A stretch of DNA of 64,000 bases from Weeksella massiliensis (GCA_000751595.1 CCMH01000008.1:62001-126000), one strand, 5' to 3'. Shown: positions 52,100 to 60,702, counted from the stretch's first letter. Numbers and translations are program-made. The notes: a model not told the origin generated them from the letters alone.

Positions 52100-52107
52100 T
52101 AACTTTG
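52100..52107 (+). promoter_or_regulatory. Promoter -7 element for the GNAT gene, possibly leaderless
   Basis: TAACTTTG, matching TAnnTTTG, ends 7 nt before the ATG at 52115. If it is used, the transcript would start at or within a base or two of the start codon. Confidence 0.4.
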
Positions 52108-52114
52108 TCGTCCC

Positions 52115-53242
52115 ATGGAAATACGTATCGAAGCAGTAAAAACTCGAAAACAATTACAAGAATTTATTCAATTTCCGATGCGTTTGTATCGGGATAATCC
52201 CTATTTTGTACCTCCTTTGATCAAAGAAGAAATCTCTACACTTTCTCCAACCATAAATCCTGTTTTTACACATGCAGATGCGTATTATTTTTTAGCTTAT
52301 AAAGGAAATGAAATTGTTGGGCGAATTGCAGCGCTTATCAATTGGCAAGAAGTGGAGCAGGGGAAATCTTTGTTACGTTTTGGTTGGTATGATGTGATTG
52401 AAGACGAAAAAGTGAGTAAAGCTTTGTTCGAAAAAATTGAGGAAATTGCTCGCGAGAAAAAACTCGATAGAATAGAAGGTCCGATGGGATTTTCTAATCT
52501 CGATAAAGCGGGTTTATTGACTTTTGGTTTCGATAAAATTGCAACCATGGCAACTCTTTATAATGCGCCATATTATGAAGCGCATTTACTCGATTTGGGT
52601 TTTGAGCCAGAAAAAGAATGGGTGGAGTTTGAGATTGAAATGCCAGAAGTTTTACCAAAACGAATAGAGAAATTTTCGAAAATTATTCGTCAGCGTTATC
52701 ATCTACAAGTTTTGGATTTTCAGCGAACGAAAGATCTTTTGCCGTATGCAGAGCAAATGTTTGCACTCATCAATAAAACTTATGCGCATTTATCCACTTT
52801 CGTACCAATTACCGATGCGCAAATACAACATTACAAAACAAAATATTTGCCATTGGTTCGTCCAGAGTTTGTGAATGCAATAGCAGATGAAAATGGGAAA
52901 ATGATTGCCTTTGCCATCACGATGCCTTCGTATTCTCAAGCGTTACAAAAAGCAAAAGGAAGGCTTTTTCCTTTCGGTTGGATTCACTTTTTACGCGTCC
53001 TGAAAAATAATCATTCGGCTGCTTTTTATTTGATCGGTGTTGATCCTGAATTTCAAAATAAAGGGGTAACAGCAATTATCTTCGAACAGATGTTTCAAGT
53101 GTTTAAAAAGTACGAAATTCACAACCTCGAAACCAATCCAGAATTGATCGAAAATAAAAGTATTCAAGCATTGTGGTCGCCATACAATCCGGTCAATCAT
53201 AAAAGAAGAAAAACATTCAGTAAAACGGTTTCTGAATTTTAA
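52115..53242 (+). CDS. GNAT-superfamily acetyltransferase-like protein
   Basis: 375 residues, two GNAT-like halves. The first has FPMRLYRDNPYFVPPL and YKGNEIVGRIAALIN with RLDRIEGPMGFSNLDKAG-like text. The second has FYLIGVDPEFQNKGVTAIIFEQMF (the acetyl-CoA loop region) and a C-terminal NLETNPELIENKSIQALW block. It is a widespread Bacteroidota family of unknown substrate. It overlaps the convergent XRE gene by 4 bp. No terminator separates the two. Confidence 0.75.
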   Translation: MEIRIEAVKTRKQLQEFIQFPMRLYRDNPYFVPPLIKEEISTLSPTINPVFTHADAYYFLAYKGNEIVGRIAALINWQEVEQGKSLLRFGWYDVIEDEKVSKALFEKIEEIAREKKLDRIEGPMGFSNLDKAGLLTFGFDKIATMATLYNAPYYEAHLLDLGFEPEKEWVEFEIEMPEVLPKRIEKFSKIIRQRYHLQVLDFQRTKDLLPYAEQMFALINKTYAHLSTFVPITDAQIQHYKTKYLPLVRPEFVNAIADENGKMIAFAITMPSYSQALQKAKGRLFPFGWIHFLRVLKNNHSAAFYLIGVDPEFQNKGVTAIIFEQMFQVFKKYEIHNLETNPELIENKSIQALWSPYNPVNHKRRKTFSKTVSEF

Positions 53243-53736
53243 TTTTCGTACACTTTAAATTTTCCATTTTTATAGAAGAAAACAATTCGTTCAATTTCAT
53301 CTTCCTTTTCCTTTGTAGAAAAAAGAGAAGGTGATTTTGCTATTTCTTCTTTTTCTATTTTTTCAGTTGAAGGTTCTTTTGTTTCGAAATGATTTTTCAG
53401 ATTTTCATTTTCAGATTCCAAAGGTGTATTTTCTTTATGCTCTTCTTTTTTAGAAAAATCATTTTGCGTCAAATCCAATTCAAAATTCACTTCATGCACA
53501 TTTTCTTCGTCGAGTAGAGGGGAGGATTTTTCGATCATTTCACCTTCTCCAAAAATTACCCAATCGGTCGAAATTTCTGGAAAATGATGTTTCACTTTCA
53601 TCACAAAATCCAAGCTCGGATTGTTGCGTCCAGAAAAGATATGCGACATACTCGATCGCTGAACTTCTATCTGATCGGCAAATTCGGAGGGTGTAAGTCC
53701 GTAATATTCCAAAATTTTATTTAGTCGTTCTATCAT
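53239..53736 (-). CDS. XRE-family helix-turn-helix transcriptional regulator
   Basis: 165 residues. The HTH lies in residues ~8-60: ILEYYGLTPSEFADQIEVQRSSMSHIFSGRNNPSLDFVMKVKHHFPEISTDWVIFGEGEM in segments. A long, charged, low-complexity linker rich in Glu/Lys (residues ~70-145) leads to a short ordered C-terminus (DEIERIVFFYKNGKFKVYEN). The gene is monocistronic. Its upstream region holds a cluster of TTACAAATGTAA-like dyads that it may bind (see 53734-53975). Confidence 0.88.
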   Translation of the reverse strand: MIERLNKILEYYGLTPSEFADQIEVQRSSMSHIFSGRNNPSLDFVMKVKHHFPEISTDWVIFGEGEMIEKSSPLLDEENVHEVNFELDLTQNDFSKKEEHKENTPLESENENLKNHFETKEPSTEKIEKEEIAKSPSLFSTKEKEDEIERIVFFYKNGKFKVYEN

Positions 53737-53975
53737 GTCAGTTTTACAAATGTTATTAACTATTTACAAAGATAACAAATGTAAATTAATACACAAATGT
53801 ATTTTTATTAATAAACTGACATGTAATTAATAGTTTATATAAACGCATATAATATACTCATATACAACATGTAGAATTGTTATAATGAATAATATTCAAT
53901 TCATTATTGTTAAAGATGACAGAAAGTCTGAAAATCCATAAAATTGTTAATTACAAATGTAAATTACAAAAGTAA
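53734..53975. promoter_or_regulatory. Dyad cluster upstream of the XRE regulator
   Basis: Five sites resemble TTACAAATGTAA: 53744-53755 (TTACAAATGTTA), 53773-53784 (TAACAAATGTAA), 53790-53801 (TACACAAATGTA), 53951-53962 (perfect TTACAAATGTAA) and 53964-53975 (TTACAAAAGTAA). The first begins 8 nt from the start codon. An 11-bp inverted repeat, CATGTCAGTTT at 53734-53744 and AAACTGACATG at 53813-53823, encloses the first three; the left arm contains the gene's start codon. Autoregulation is the simplest reading. Confidence 0.5.
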
Positions 53976-54122
53976 ACTGCTTTGATTTTCAATTTTTAGC
54001 GCTTTATTTTTGACGATTGATGTTGTGATTGAAATTTTATTTCGGATGCTTTAAAACCAAAATTTGAGCATAATTAAATTGCTCTTCTTTGAATATTTTT
54101 ATCTTTGTTAGAAAGCAAAAGA
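53737..54122. other. 386-bp divergent intergenic region
   Basis: Very AT-rich. Besides the dyad cluster it has a 9-bp inverted repeat ATAATGAAT/ATTCATTAT (53882-53890 and 53899-53907) and, at its right end, a promoter for the M14 gene. No ORF or RNA gene was recognised. Confidence 0.5.
54079..54107 (+). promoter_or_regulatory. Promoter of the M14 peptidase gene
   Basis: TTG at 54079-54081, 18 nt, then TATCTTTG at 54100-54107, 15 nt before the ATG at 54123. Confidence 0.55.
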
Positions 54123-55277
54123 ATGATAGATCTTAAAAAACTTGAGCAAGATTACGCGCAATTTTATGTAGAAGGAATAGCCAAAAAATGGCTGAGATTA
54201 GCCGATTTAGAAAAAGCACTTTTGTCACTTTCTATCCAAAAAGATGTTATCGGTTACTCATTTTTGAAGCAGCCTATATATAAAATCAGTGTAGGAAATG
54301 GTCCGAAAAGAATATTAATTTGGTCGCAAATGCACGGAAATGAATCTACCGGAACGCGTGCAATGTTGGATATTTTGAAGTTTTTTCAGTCCAAAAATCA
54401 AGTTTCTGAGCAATTATTATCACAAATTTCTTTTGATTTTATCCCACTTTTAAATCCAGATGGAGCCGATATTTATAGTAGAAGAACGGCAATTGGAATC
54501 GATATGAACCGTGATTTTCTATCAAAATCTTCTGTCGAACTTCAGGTTTTATTAGAGCAAATCAATAAAAAATCCTACCATTATTTATTCAATTTGCATG
54601 ATCAAAGAACGATTTTCAATGTAGGGAAAACGAAAGAAACAGCGACCTTATCTTTTTTGGCGCCGTCGTTTAATGTAGAACAATCAGTGAACGAAATTCG
54701 TCAAAAAACGATGGCAATTATACAGTATATTAATGATGGTATACAGCCAATAATTCCTGGCAAAATTGGTCGATATTCTGCTGAATTTTATCCACGTTCT
54801 ACAGGGGATAATTTCACTTTGCAAGGTTATCCTTGTGTGTTGTTCGAGGCGGGACATTTTCCCAATGATTGGCAAAGAGAGCACACTAGAAAATATCTTT
54901 TTTTAGCAATTCTAAAAGGCATGGAAGCAATCGAAAAAGAGGTGAAAGATTTTGTGCTATATGAAAATATTCCCGAAAATAATCAGTTGTTTTTAGATGT
55001 GCTTGTCAGAAATGTTCTTGTGAAAAATGACGATAATGAAGCATTAATTGACTTAGGATTTCAATACAAAGAAGTTGTAAATCGTGAGAAAAATGAGTTA
55101 GAAAACGTATTGATTTTACAAGATGTTGGGGATCTAAAACATCTTTTTGGGCACGAAGAAATAGATGCAGGAAGCTCAATCTATACCAGCCAAAAGAATC
55201 ACTTTCCGGAAATTGATAAAGCTTTAACTTGTGAAATTGGAGATTTTCGACTGAACAATGGAAAGAGAATCGTATAA
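54123..55277 (+). CDS. M14-family zinc carboxypeptidase-like protein
   Basis: 384 residues. Zinc ligands H71/E74 in MHGNEST and H159 in FNLHDQR; the catalytic Glu is E242 in LFEAGHFP. LLNPDGADIYSRRTAIGIDMNRDF in segments is the substrate-binding part. There is no signal peptide, so it is cytoplasmic, like the peptidoglycan-peptide or DUF2817-type members of the family. A C-terminal ~100-residue domain of unknown role follows (KDFVLYENIPENNQLFLDVLV). The ATG at 54123 is preferred over an in-frame TTG at 54105, which lies in the -7 element. Confidence 0.82.
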   Translation: MIDLKKLEQDYAQFYVEGIAKKWLRLADLEKALLSLSIQKDVIGYSFLKQPIYKISVGNGPKRILIWSQMHGNESTGTRAMLDILKFFQSKNQVSEQLLSQISFDFIPLLNPDGADIYSRRTAIGIDMNRDFLSKSSVELQVLLEQINKKSYHYLFNLHDQRTIFNVGKTKETATLSFLAPSFNVEQSVNEIRQKTMAIIQYINDGIQPIIPGKIGRYSAEFYPRSTGDNFTLQGYPCVLFEAGHFPNDWQREHTRKYLFLAILKGMEAIEKEVKDFVLYENIPENNQLFLDVLVRNVLVKNDDNEALIDLGFQYKEVVNREKNELENVLILQDVGDLKHLFGHEEIDAGSSIYTSQKNHFPEIDKALTCEIGDFRLNNGKRIV

Positions 55278-55327
55278 AAATCCTACCTTTAACTTTTAAT
55301 AAAAGAGATAAACTATAAAATTTAAAC

Positions 55328-55888
55328 ATGAAAAAGATCCCTTTTTATACGTTGGTATTCTTCTTGAGTTTTTTGTCGACAAGTTGCCTACAAGAACGTG
55401 TAATGAATCGTGTTGTGAAATATGATTATAATGGACAAACAGAGCGTTTGTTGGTTGGTGAATTCGAAAAAAATCAATTGAATGGACAATATTTTAAGGA
55501 TTGGTACGAGCCAGAATTCAATGATTATATTGTTGATGAAGCTTTGGTTAATCAACTTAAAAAATACAGTAAAAAATATACGATAGATGTTTTTATGGGA
55601 ACTTGGTGTCCGGATAGTAAACGTGAAGTTCCTGCATTAATAAAGATACTAGAAACGATTAAATTTCCTGATGGACGGGTAAATTTTTATGGTCTGAATC
55701 GTGATAAAAAAAGCTTTTATGGTGAAGAATTGAACAAAGATGTTCGGTATGTACCAACGATAATTGTGTATGAAAAACGAAAAGAAATTGGACGGATTGT
55801 AGAGTCGCCTGTTTCTGGTAGTTTGGAAGAAGATTTGTTGATGATTTTTAGTAAAACCCCTTTAGAACCGAATTATAGTGAAAAATAG
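55328..55888 (+). CDS. Thioredoxin-fold lipoprotein with a single active-site cysteine
   Basis: 186 residues. The signal peptide ends in a lipobox with Cys20 (LSTSC). A thioredoxin-like domain (residues ~60-175) has VFMGTWCPDSKREVPAL, where the usual CxxC is CxxS: C94 is present but residue 97 is Ser. RYVPTIIVY provides the cis-Pro loop. A monothiol active site suggests an oxidoreductase of the mixed-disulfide kind or a redox sensor, not a classical reductase. The next gene overlaps its 3' end by 11 bp. Confidence 0.82.
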   Translation: MKKIPFYTLVFFLSFLSTSCLQERVMNRVVKYDYNGQTERLLVGEFEKNQLNGQYFKDWYEPEFNDYIVDEALVNQLKKYSKKYTIDVFMGTWCPDSKREVPALIKILETIKFPDGRVNFYGLNRDKKSFYGEELNKDVRYVPTIIVYEKRKEIGRIVESPVSGSLEEDLLMIFSKTPLEPNYSEK

Positions 55889-56504
55889 TAAGTCGATAAC
55901 AATCATTGGTTTAGCGTTTTTGGTTGGTGTTTTGGCAACCGTTTTGGTGATGAAACAATGCAGCACCGATAACTCTTCTGAGCAATCGCATGTCATCGCG
56001 TACCAAATTCAGCGGATGAATAAGATGATTGTGGCCGAACAAAACTATTCGGATATTTACTCGTATCAATCGAAGAAATCGTTGCCTGGTTTCGAAAGAT
56101 TTTATAGTGCCGATAAAAAAATTACAATGCTAATTAATGCCAAAGCGCAAGCCACGTACGATTTGTCGAAAATGAATATTACCATCGATTCTATCCAGAA
56201 AAAGATCATTCTAAAAGATATTCCACCGGTAGAAATCCAAATTTATCCAGATGTTCAATTTCATGATTTGGATCAAAGCATGTTTAATAAATTTGAAAAA
56301 GATGAGTTGAATGGAATCAAAAAAAGAGGCGTGGAACATGTCGAAAAAATCATCAATAAAACCGAGCTTAAAAAGCAAGCACATGAGCAATTGATTCAGA
56401 ATTTAGGTGAGATTTATACGATTGCGAAGTTGTATAATTGGGAGGTTGTAGATGAAACACCTTATGCAAAAGAATCAAAAGCTTTTTCTGATCGTGCTAA
56501 ATAA
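55878..56504 (+). CDS. DUF4230-domain membrane protein
   Basis: 208 residues, GTG start overlapping the preceding gene by 11 bp. One transmembrane helix (residues ~8-25) is followed by a probably periplasmic domain: NKMIVAEQNYSDIYSYQ and KKITMLINAKAQATYDLSKMNITIDSIQKKIILKDIPPVEI in segments, the DUF4230 pattern. A helical C-terminus follows. Function unknown. It pairs with the thioredoxin-fold lipoprotein in a two-gene transcript ending at the 56531 terminator. Confidence 0.78.
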   Translation: MKNSKSITIIGLAFLVGVLATVLVMKQCSTDNSSEQSHVIAYQIQRMNKMIVAEQNYSDIYSYQSKKSLPGFERFYSADKKITMLINAKAQATYDLSKMNITIDSIQKKIILKDIPPVEIQIYPDVQFHDLDQSMFNKFEKDELNGIKKRGVEHVEKIINKTELKKQAHEQLIQNLGEIYTIAKLYNWEVVDETPYAKESKAFSDRAK

Positions 56505-56530
56505 CTTTAGGATTGCATAGCTAAGAAAAT

Positions 56531-56560
56531 AAAAAAACTCGCTTTTAGCGAGTTTTTTTT
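56531..56560. terminator. Bidirectional intrinsic terminator
   Basis: AAAAAAACTCGCT (56531-56543) pairs with AGCGAGTTTTTTT (56547-56559) around a 3-nt loop. It separates the convergent DUF4230 and SIMPL genes. Confidence 0.9.
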
Positions 56561-57293
56561 ATTTGGTAGCGAAACTAAGTTTCACTGTAATATTGGCTGT
56601 TTTTGCACGCGATGTAGTATTGAATGCGCCACCGTAAGAAAAATCTTCGTTGGTGTTTTGTCCTGTAATCTGAAATATCCCTAAATCAGCATTTTGCAAA
56701 TGTCCTAAAGAAGCTTTGGCTTCAGAAGCAATGTTTTCTGCTCTCTGACGACCGTTTTCTGATGCTTTTTTGATGAGTTCTAGTTTTAGGTCTTCTAATT
56801 TGCTGTAATAATAACTTGGCTGACTCGAGCTTAGTTCGATTCCTTGACTGATTAGATCGGTAATTTCTCGAGAAACTTTCTCGATTCTGTTGATGTCTTT
56901 TGATTCGATAGATACATTTTGAGTCAATGTATAGCCGCTAAATTCACTGTAAGAAGTTCCGTCTTCTCGAGTGAAATAATTGAAGTCTTTGTTGATGTTT
57001 ACCGCATCAAAAGTGATTTCGTTTTCTTTGATGCCTTTGTTTTTAAGGTAATTGAGAACAGTTGCTTTATCTGTGTTTAGAGATTCTGAAACAGTTTTCA
57101 GGTCAAAATCTTTTCGAGAGAAACTTCCGCTCCAAACCACAATATCCGATTCGAAATCTTGCTTGGCATTTCCTACCACGTTTATTCGATCTTGCGATTT
57201 GTATTTATATTTAAAAGAGTTGCCCAAAACAAGAGCAGCGATTATTACGCCCAAAGCGGTAATAATAGAAACTGGCAAAATGGTATTTTTCAT
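56559..57293 (-). CDS. SIMPL (DUF541) domain protein
   Basis: 244 residues with an N-terminal membrane anchor (residues 6-26). The SIMPL domain spans residues ~36-240: INVVGNAKQDFESDIVVWSGSF, FDAVNINKDFNYF, YTLTQNVSIESKDINRIEKVSREITDLISQGIEL in segments, and KASENGRQRAENIASEAKASLG. SIMPL proteins (BP26/YggE-like) form periplasmic oligomers of unclear role. The gene lies upstream of the thiamine pyrophosphokinase gene's strand neighbours and has its own start. Confidence 0.88.
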   Translation of the reverse strand: MKNTILPVSIITALGVIIAALVLGNSFKYKYKSQDRINVVGNAKQDFESDIVVWSGSFSRKDFDLKTVSESLNTDKATVLNYLKNKGIKENEITFDAVNINKDFNYFTREDGTSYSEFSGYTLTQNVSIESKDINRIEKVSREITDLISQGIELSSSQPSYYYSKLEDLKLELIKKASENGRQRAENIASEAKASLGHLQNADLGIFQITGQNTNEDFSYGGAFNTTSRAKTANITVKLSFATK

Positions 57294-57331
57294 AGTCTGG
57301 TTTTTTAATTTTATAAGATAAAAAGGTAAGT

Positions 57332-57937
57332 TTAATTGTTAAGAATAAAAACTAATAGTGCACCTTTTTCATAGGTGATTTTTACATTATTTTCGATGGC
57401 TTGGTTACGGGTTCCGATGCGTTTATGCATATCCAAATCTTCTCGATTCAACGGATATTTCAAACCTTTTGTTTGTACTTTTTCAGCAATCGGAAAAGGG
57501 TAGAGAGAAATAGTTCTGTTTTTGTAGCCTGATAATTCTAAGGTTTTATCCGCAAAAAAATAATAGCCATAATCATCAAACATCAAAATCGTCATCCGAT
57601 CAAAAAAACGATAAGCGGCTGTAAGGTTTCCTAAAAAATGATCTTGTTGTTTACCACTCGCACCATAAACATGCACGGTAGAAACTCCGCGTTCTAAAAG
57701 AATAGACAAAGCTTTCTCGAAATCGGTAAAATTCTGATCAGGCGTCGAAATTATTTCATGCGGATAGGGGAGTTTCGGAACATTTATCGAATCGAAATCT
57801 CCTGAAATAATATCTGCTTGTATTCCTTTTTGTGTTAGATAATTGATAGCACCATCGGTGCAATGAATCAAATCATATTGCGCTAAATCGATAAGGAAAT
57901 TTGGTGGCTGACCATTGATAAATAATGCTGCTTTCAT
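57332..57937 (-). CDS. thiN: Thiamine pyrophosphokinase
   Basis: 201 residues. Motifs: CTDGAINYL (residues 26-34), DIISGDFDSI (near 42-51), the FTDFEKALSILL block and YGASGKQQDHFLGNL (nucleotide and thiamine site). A C-terminal beta-sandwich follows (YPLNREDLDMHKRIGTRN). It transfers pyrophosphate from ATP to thiamine. It lies 1 bp downstream of the cobalamin adenosyltransferase gene, so the two cofactor genes share an operon. Confidence 0.92.
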   Translation of the reverse strand: MKAALFINGQPPNFLIDLAQYDLIHCTDGAINYLTQKGIQADIISGDFDSINVPKLPYPHEIISTPDQNFTDFEKALSILLERGVSTVHVYGASGKQQDHFLGNLTAAYRFFDRMTILMFDDYGYYFFADKTLELSGYKNRTISLYPFPIAEKVQTKGLKYPLNREDLDMHKRIGTRNQAIENNVKITYEKGALLVFILNN

Positions 57938-57938
57938 T

Positions 57939-58505
57939 TTATTCGCCCGGAATCCATTTTACTTCTTCTACGTTTTCTTGCTTAGCCAAAATTCTTGCCA
58001 AAGTGAAAAGATAGTCGGAAAGACGATTGAGATATTTTTGCAGATTAGGGCTAATTTCTTCAATTTCGGCCAAAGCCACAGTAATTCTTTCGGCTCTTCT
58101 ACAAACCGTTCTTGCGAAATGCGCTTGCGATGCGGCTAAACTTCCGCCCGGTAAAATGAAATGTGTGAGTGGAGCAAGATTTTCTTCTATTTGGTCTATC
58201 CAAAGTTCGAGGGTTTCGATATCATTTTCTGTAACTCTCACTGCTAAACGAGGTTTACCATTGGCTAGAAATAACTTCTCTACTGGAGTGGCTAATTCTG
58301 CTCCTAAATTGAATAAGTCTTTTTGGATGTGTATAATTTGATCTATGTATTGCTGTTCGATCGCATAACTTCTTATTAGGCCTAAAACCGAATTTAGCTC
58401 ATCTACAGTGCCATAAGAATCAATCTTTATATCGCTTTTATTTACTTTTGTTCCGCCATATAAACTCGTTGTGCCTTTGTCTCCAGTTTTGGTGTAAATT
58501 TTCAT
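57939..58505 (-). CDS. Cob(I)alamin adenosyltransferase, PduO/ATR type
   Basis: 188-residue helical-bundle enzyme. MKIYTKTGDKGTTSLYGGTKVNKSD in segments (the N-terminal ATP-binding TKTGDKGTT motif), VDELNSVLGLIRS, and the R-rich C-terminal helix HFARTVCRRAERITVAL. It makes adenosylcobalamin from cob(I)alamin and ATP. The product is the cofactor of methylmalonyl-CoA mutase, whose small subunit is encoded 15 kb away. It shares an operon with thiamine pyrophosphokinase. Confidence 0.93.
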   Translation of the reverse strand: MKIYTKTGDKGTTSLYGGTKVNKSDIKIDSYGTVDELNSVLGLIRSYAIEQQYIDQIIHIQKDLFNLGAELATPVEKLFLANGKPRLAVRVTENDIETLELWIDQIEENLAPLTHFILPGGSLAASQAHFARTVCRRAERITVALAEIEEISPNLQKYLNRLSDYLFTLARILAKQENVEEVKWIPGE

Positions 58506-58536
58506 GTTCTTTTTATGATGAAATTAAAACGACAAG

Positions 58537-59754
58537 TTACGTATTTTTTAATTCCATTTTTGGGATGATGAAATAAAATCCAATCGCGGTAAAGGCTAAA
58601 ACACTCGCGCTACTGAACCAAAGAATCGTAAAACCATAAGCTTCTGCAATATAGGTACAGAGAATAGGTGAGATGATGAAGGCCAAAGAAAAAGCAATTC
58701 CATTCAAGCCCATATATGCTCCTTTGTTTGTAACGCCGGCGCGCATTGCTGTTAGGGTTGACATAAATGGCAATGCTAAAATTTCACCAACACTTAAGAA
58801 AAACATACTAAGGAAGATGAAAAATACGGCGTGGTCTAATCCTAAAATAAAATAAGCGAAAGCAGAAAGCAAAGCTCCAATAATGTGGACTTGTTTGATG
58901 TTGAATTTTCGTTCGGCAAAATTCACCAAAATCATTTCTAATGAAACAATTACTATACCATTGAACCCTAAAACTATTCCGACCATTGTCGAGCTTAGTT
59001 TGGCTACATCTCGGTAAAAAATTGGCATGGTATTGAGGAATTGAAAAAAGGCAACACTAAAAATTGTGCAGAATAAACAAAAGACCAAGAATGGAATATC
59101 TCGGTATGGTGAACGTTCTTTTTTCTCTTCTACGTTTATTTTTTCTATGGTAAGAATTTCGTTGCGATACGTTCTATTTCTGAAATAAAAATAATAAACC
59201 AAACCTGCTATTATAAAGGCAACACCATTAAAAACAAAAAGTAAATTATACGAATATCCAGATAAAATACCTCCAACAGAAGGGCCAATAGAAAATCCTA
59301 AATTTAGGGCCATTCGGTTCAAAGAAAACGAACGGGTAATATTTTCCTTTTTCGCATAGCGCGTAATAGCTACCGAATTGGCGGGTCTGAAAGATTCACT
59401 AATAATACTTTGTACCAAAATAATAAGGGCAATTGCTTCGAAAGATTTAAAGAAAATCAACAAGCAAAAAATAGGAGCACTGAGAAATAAACTGGTTGTT
59501 TGTACTTTGAATTCGCCCAATTTATCGGTTAACATTCCACCAAAGTATGAGCCGATTACCGATCCGATTCCGAAACAGCTCAAAGCCAAACCAACTTGTT
59601 GTATAGAAAAACCTAATTCATCGGTCATGTAAATTCCTAGAAAAGGTAACACCATCGAACCCGAACGGTTGATGAGCATGACGGCAGCAAGCATCCACGA
59701 TTCGTTTGATAAACCTTTGTATGAATTGATGAACATCTGAAAAAACTTCTTCAT
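58537..59754 (-). CDS. MFS transporter (DHA1-like)
   Basis: 405 residues with 12 predicted transmembrane helices. Motif A lies between TM2 and TM3 (GGMLTDKLGEFKV). Helix 5 has GFSIGPSVGG, the antiporter motif C-like segment. It probably exports a drug or metabolite in exchange for protons; the substrate is unknown. It is divergent from the beta-propeller-like gene at 59854. Confidence 0.9.
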   Translation of the reverse strand: MKKFFQMFINSYKGLSNESWMLAAVMLINRSGSMVLPFLGIYMTDELGFSIQQVGLALSCFGIGSVIGSYFGGMLTDKLGEFKVQTTSLFLSAPIFCLLIFFKSFEAIALIILVQSIISESFRPANSVAITRYAKKENITRSFSLNRMALNLGFSIGPSVGGILSGYSYNLLFVFNGVAFIIAGLVYYFYFRNRTYRNEILTIEKINVEEKKERSPYRDIPFLVFCLFCTIFSVAFFQFLNTMPIFYRDVAKLSSTMVGIVLGFNGIVIVSLEMILVNFAERKFNIKQVHIIGALLSAFAYFILGLDHAVFFIFLSMFFLSVGEILALPFMSTLTAMRAGVTNKGAYMGLNGIAFSLAFIISPILCTYIAEAYGFTILWFSSASVLAFTAIGFYFIIPKMELKNT

Positions 59755-59853
59755 GGCAGAAAAATTAGTGCCGAAAGATACAAGGAATTGGATGGAATTA
59801 GGTGCTTTTTAGAATTTTTTTTCTATTTTTCGATCAGTTATTTCAAAAATACG

Positions 59854-60702
59854 ATGATTTATAATTATATCTTAAAAACCTTGCTTATGGTCTTTGGCGT
59901 CGGTGCTGTGTCGGGAATTTTATTTGACGATTCTAAATTATACCTTATAGATGATACATATCCTAATTTGCTGGTTTATGATTTTGACACAAAAAAAACA
60001 ACCGAAGTTATTTTGGTAGAAGAGTTACAAAACATTGCTATCAGTAAAAAAATAAAAGCAGATTTCGAGTCGATTACCCAAACAAAGAATGAAATTTTTG
60101 TTTTCGGGTCGGGTTCTGCCAAAAATAGAAATGATCTTTTTGTGATTCGTAAAAAAGATTTGCAAGTTGAACGATTTTCTATCGAAAAATTATATCAAAA
60201 CTTAGCCGAAAATCATCAAATTCCGTTAGAAGAATTCAATATCGAAGGATCGATCATCGATAAAAATTCAGTTTATTTATTTCAGCGTGGTAATGGAAAA
60301 AGCAAGTTGAATGGCGTTTTTGTTTTTCCGAAAGACTATTTATTTCAGGAAGAAAATCCTCAAAATACAACAGAATTTCATGCCGTCAATTTACCCGAAA
60401 ATAAGGGATTTCAGTATGGTTTCAGCGATGCCGTTTTACACAATCATCAAATCTATTTTACAGCAACTGCAGAAGGGGCTTTGTCAACCTATCACGACGG
60501 CGAAGTTTTGGGTTCGATCATCGGTCTAATGGATATGAAAAGTTTTGAGGTTCATCGTACCGAAATGATTAGCAGTGATTTAAAGATTGAAGGATTAACC
60601 GTGAAGTCGGAAAATAAAAATCAAATCGAATTTTATTTAGCTTATGATAATGATTCGGGAGAGAAGAAATCGGAAATATTAACTTATGTTTGGAAAAAAT
60701 AA
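59854..60702 (+). CDS. Uncharacterised beta-propeller-like protein
   Basis: 282 residues. Repeated beta strands: SGILFDDSKLYLIDDTYPNLLVYDFDTKKT in segments, NEIFVFGSGSAKNRNDLFVIRKKDLQ, NSVYLFQRGNGKSKLNGVFVFPKDY, HNHQIYFTATAEG and QIEFYLAYDNDSGEKKSEILTYVW. The blade-like 'see it / store it' pattern suggests a propeller. It resembles the DUF6929 family of Bacteroidota, but that is from memory. I chose the ATG at 59854; an upstream in-frame start at 59788 would add an unlikely hydrophobic stretch overlapping the promoter region of the divergent MFS gene. Function unknown. Confidence 0.68.
   Translation: MIYNYILKTLLMVFGVGAVSGILFDDSKLYLIDDTYPNLLVYDFDTKKTTEVILVEELQNIAISKKIKADFESITQTKNEIFVFGSGSAKNRNDLFVIRKKDLQVERFSIEKLYQNLAENHQIPLEEFNIEGSIIDKNSVYLFQRGNGKSKLNGVFVFPKDYLFQEENPQNTTEFHAVNLPENKGFQYGFSDAVLHNHQIYFTATAEGALSTYHDGEVLGSIIGLMDMKSFEVHRTEMISSDLKIEGLTVKSENKNQIEFYLAYDNDSGEKKSEILTYVWKK

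Noticed and set aside
52115-53242. Named enzyme function for the GNAT-like protein
   Set aside because: Only the acetyl-CoA loop type is visible, and the substrate cannot be inferred.
53881-53907. Inverted repeat ATAATGAAT/ATTCATTAT as a terminator
   Set aside because: It has no T tract and lies between divergent genes.
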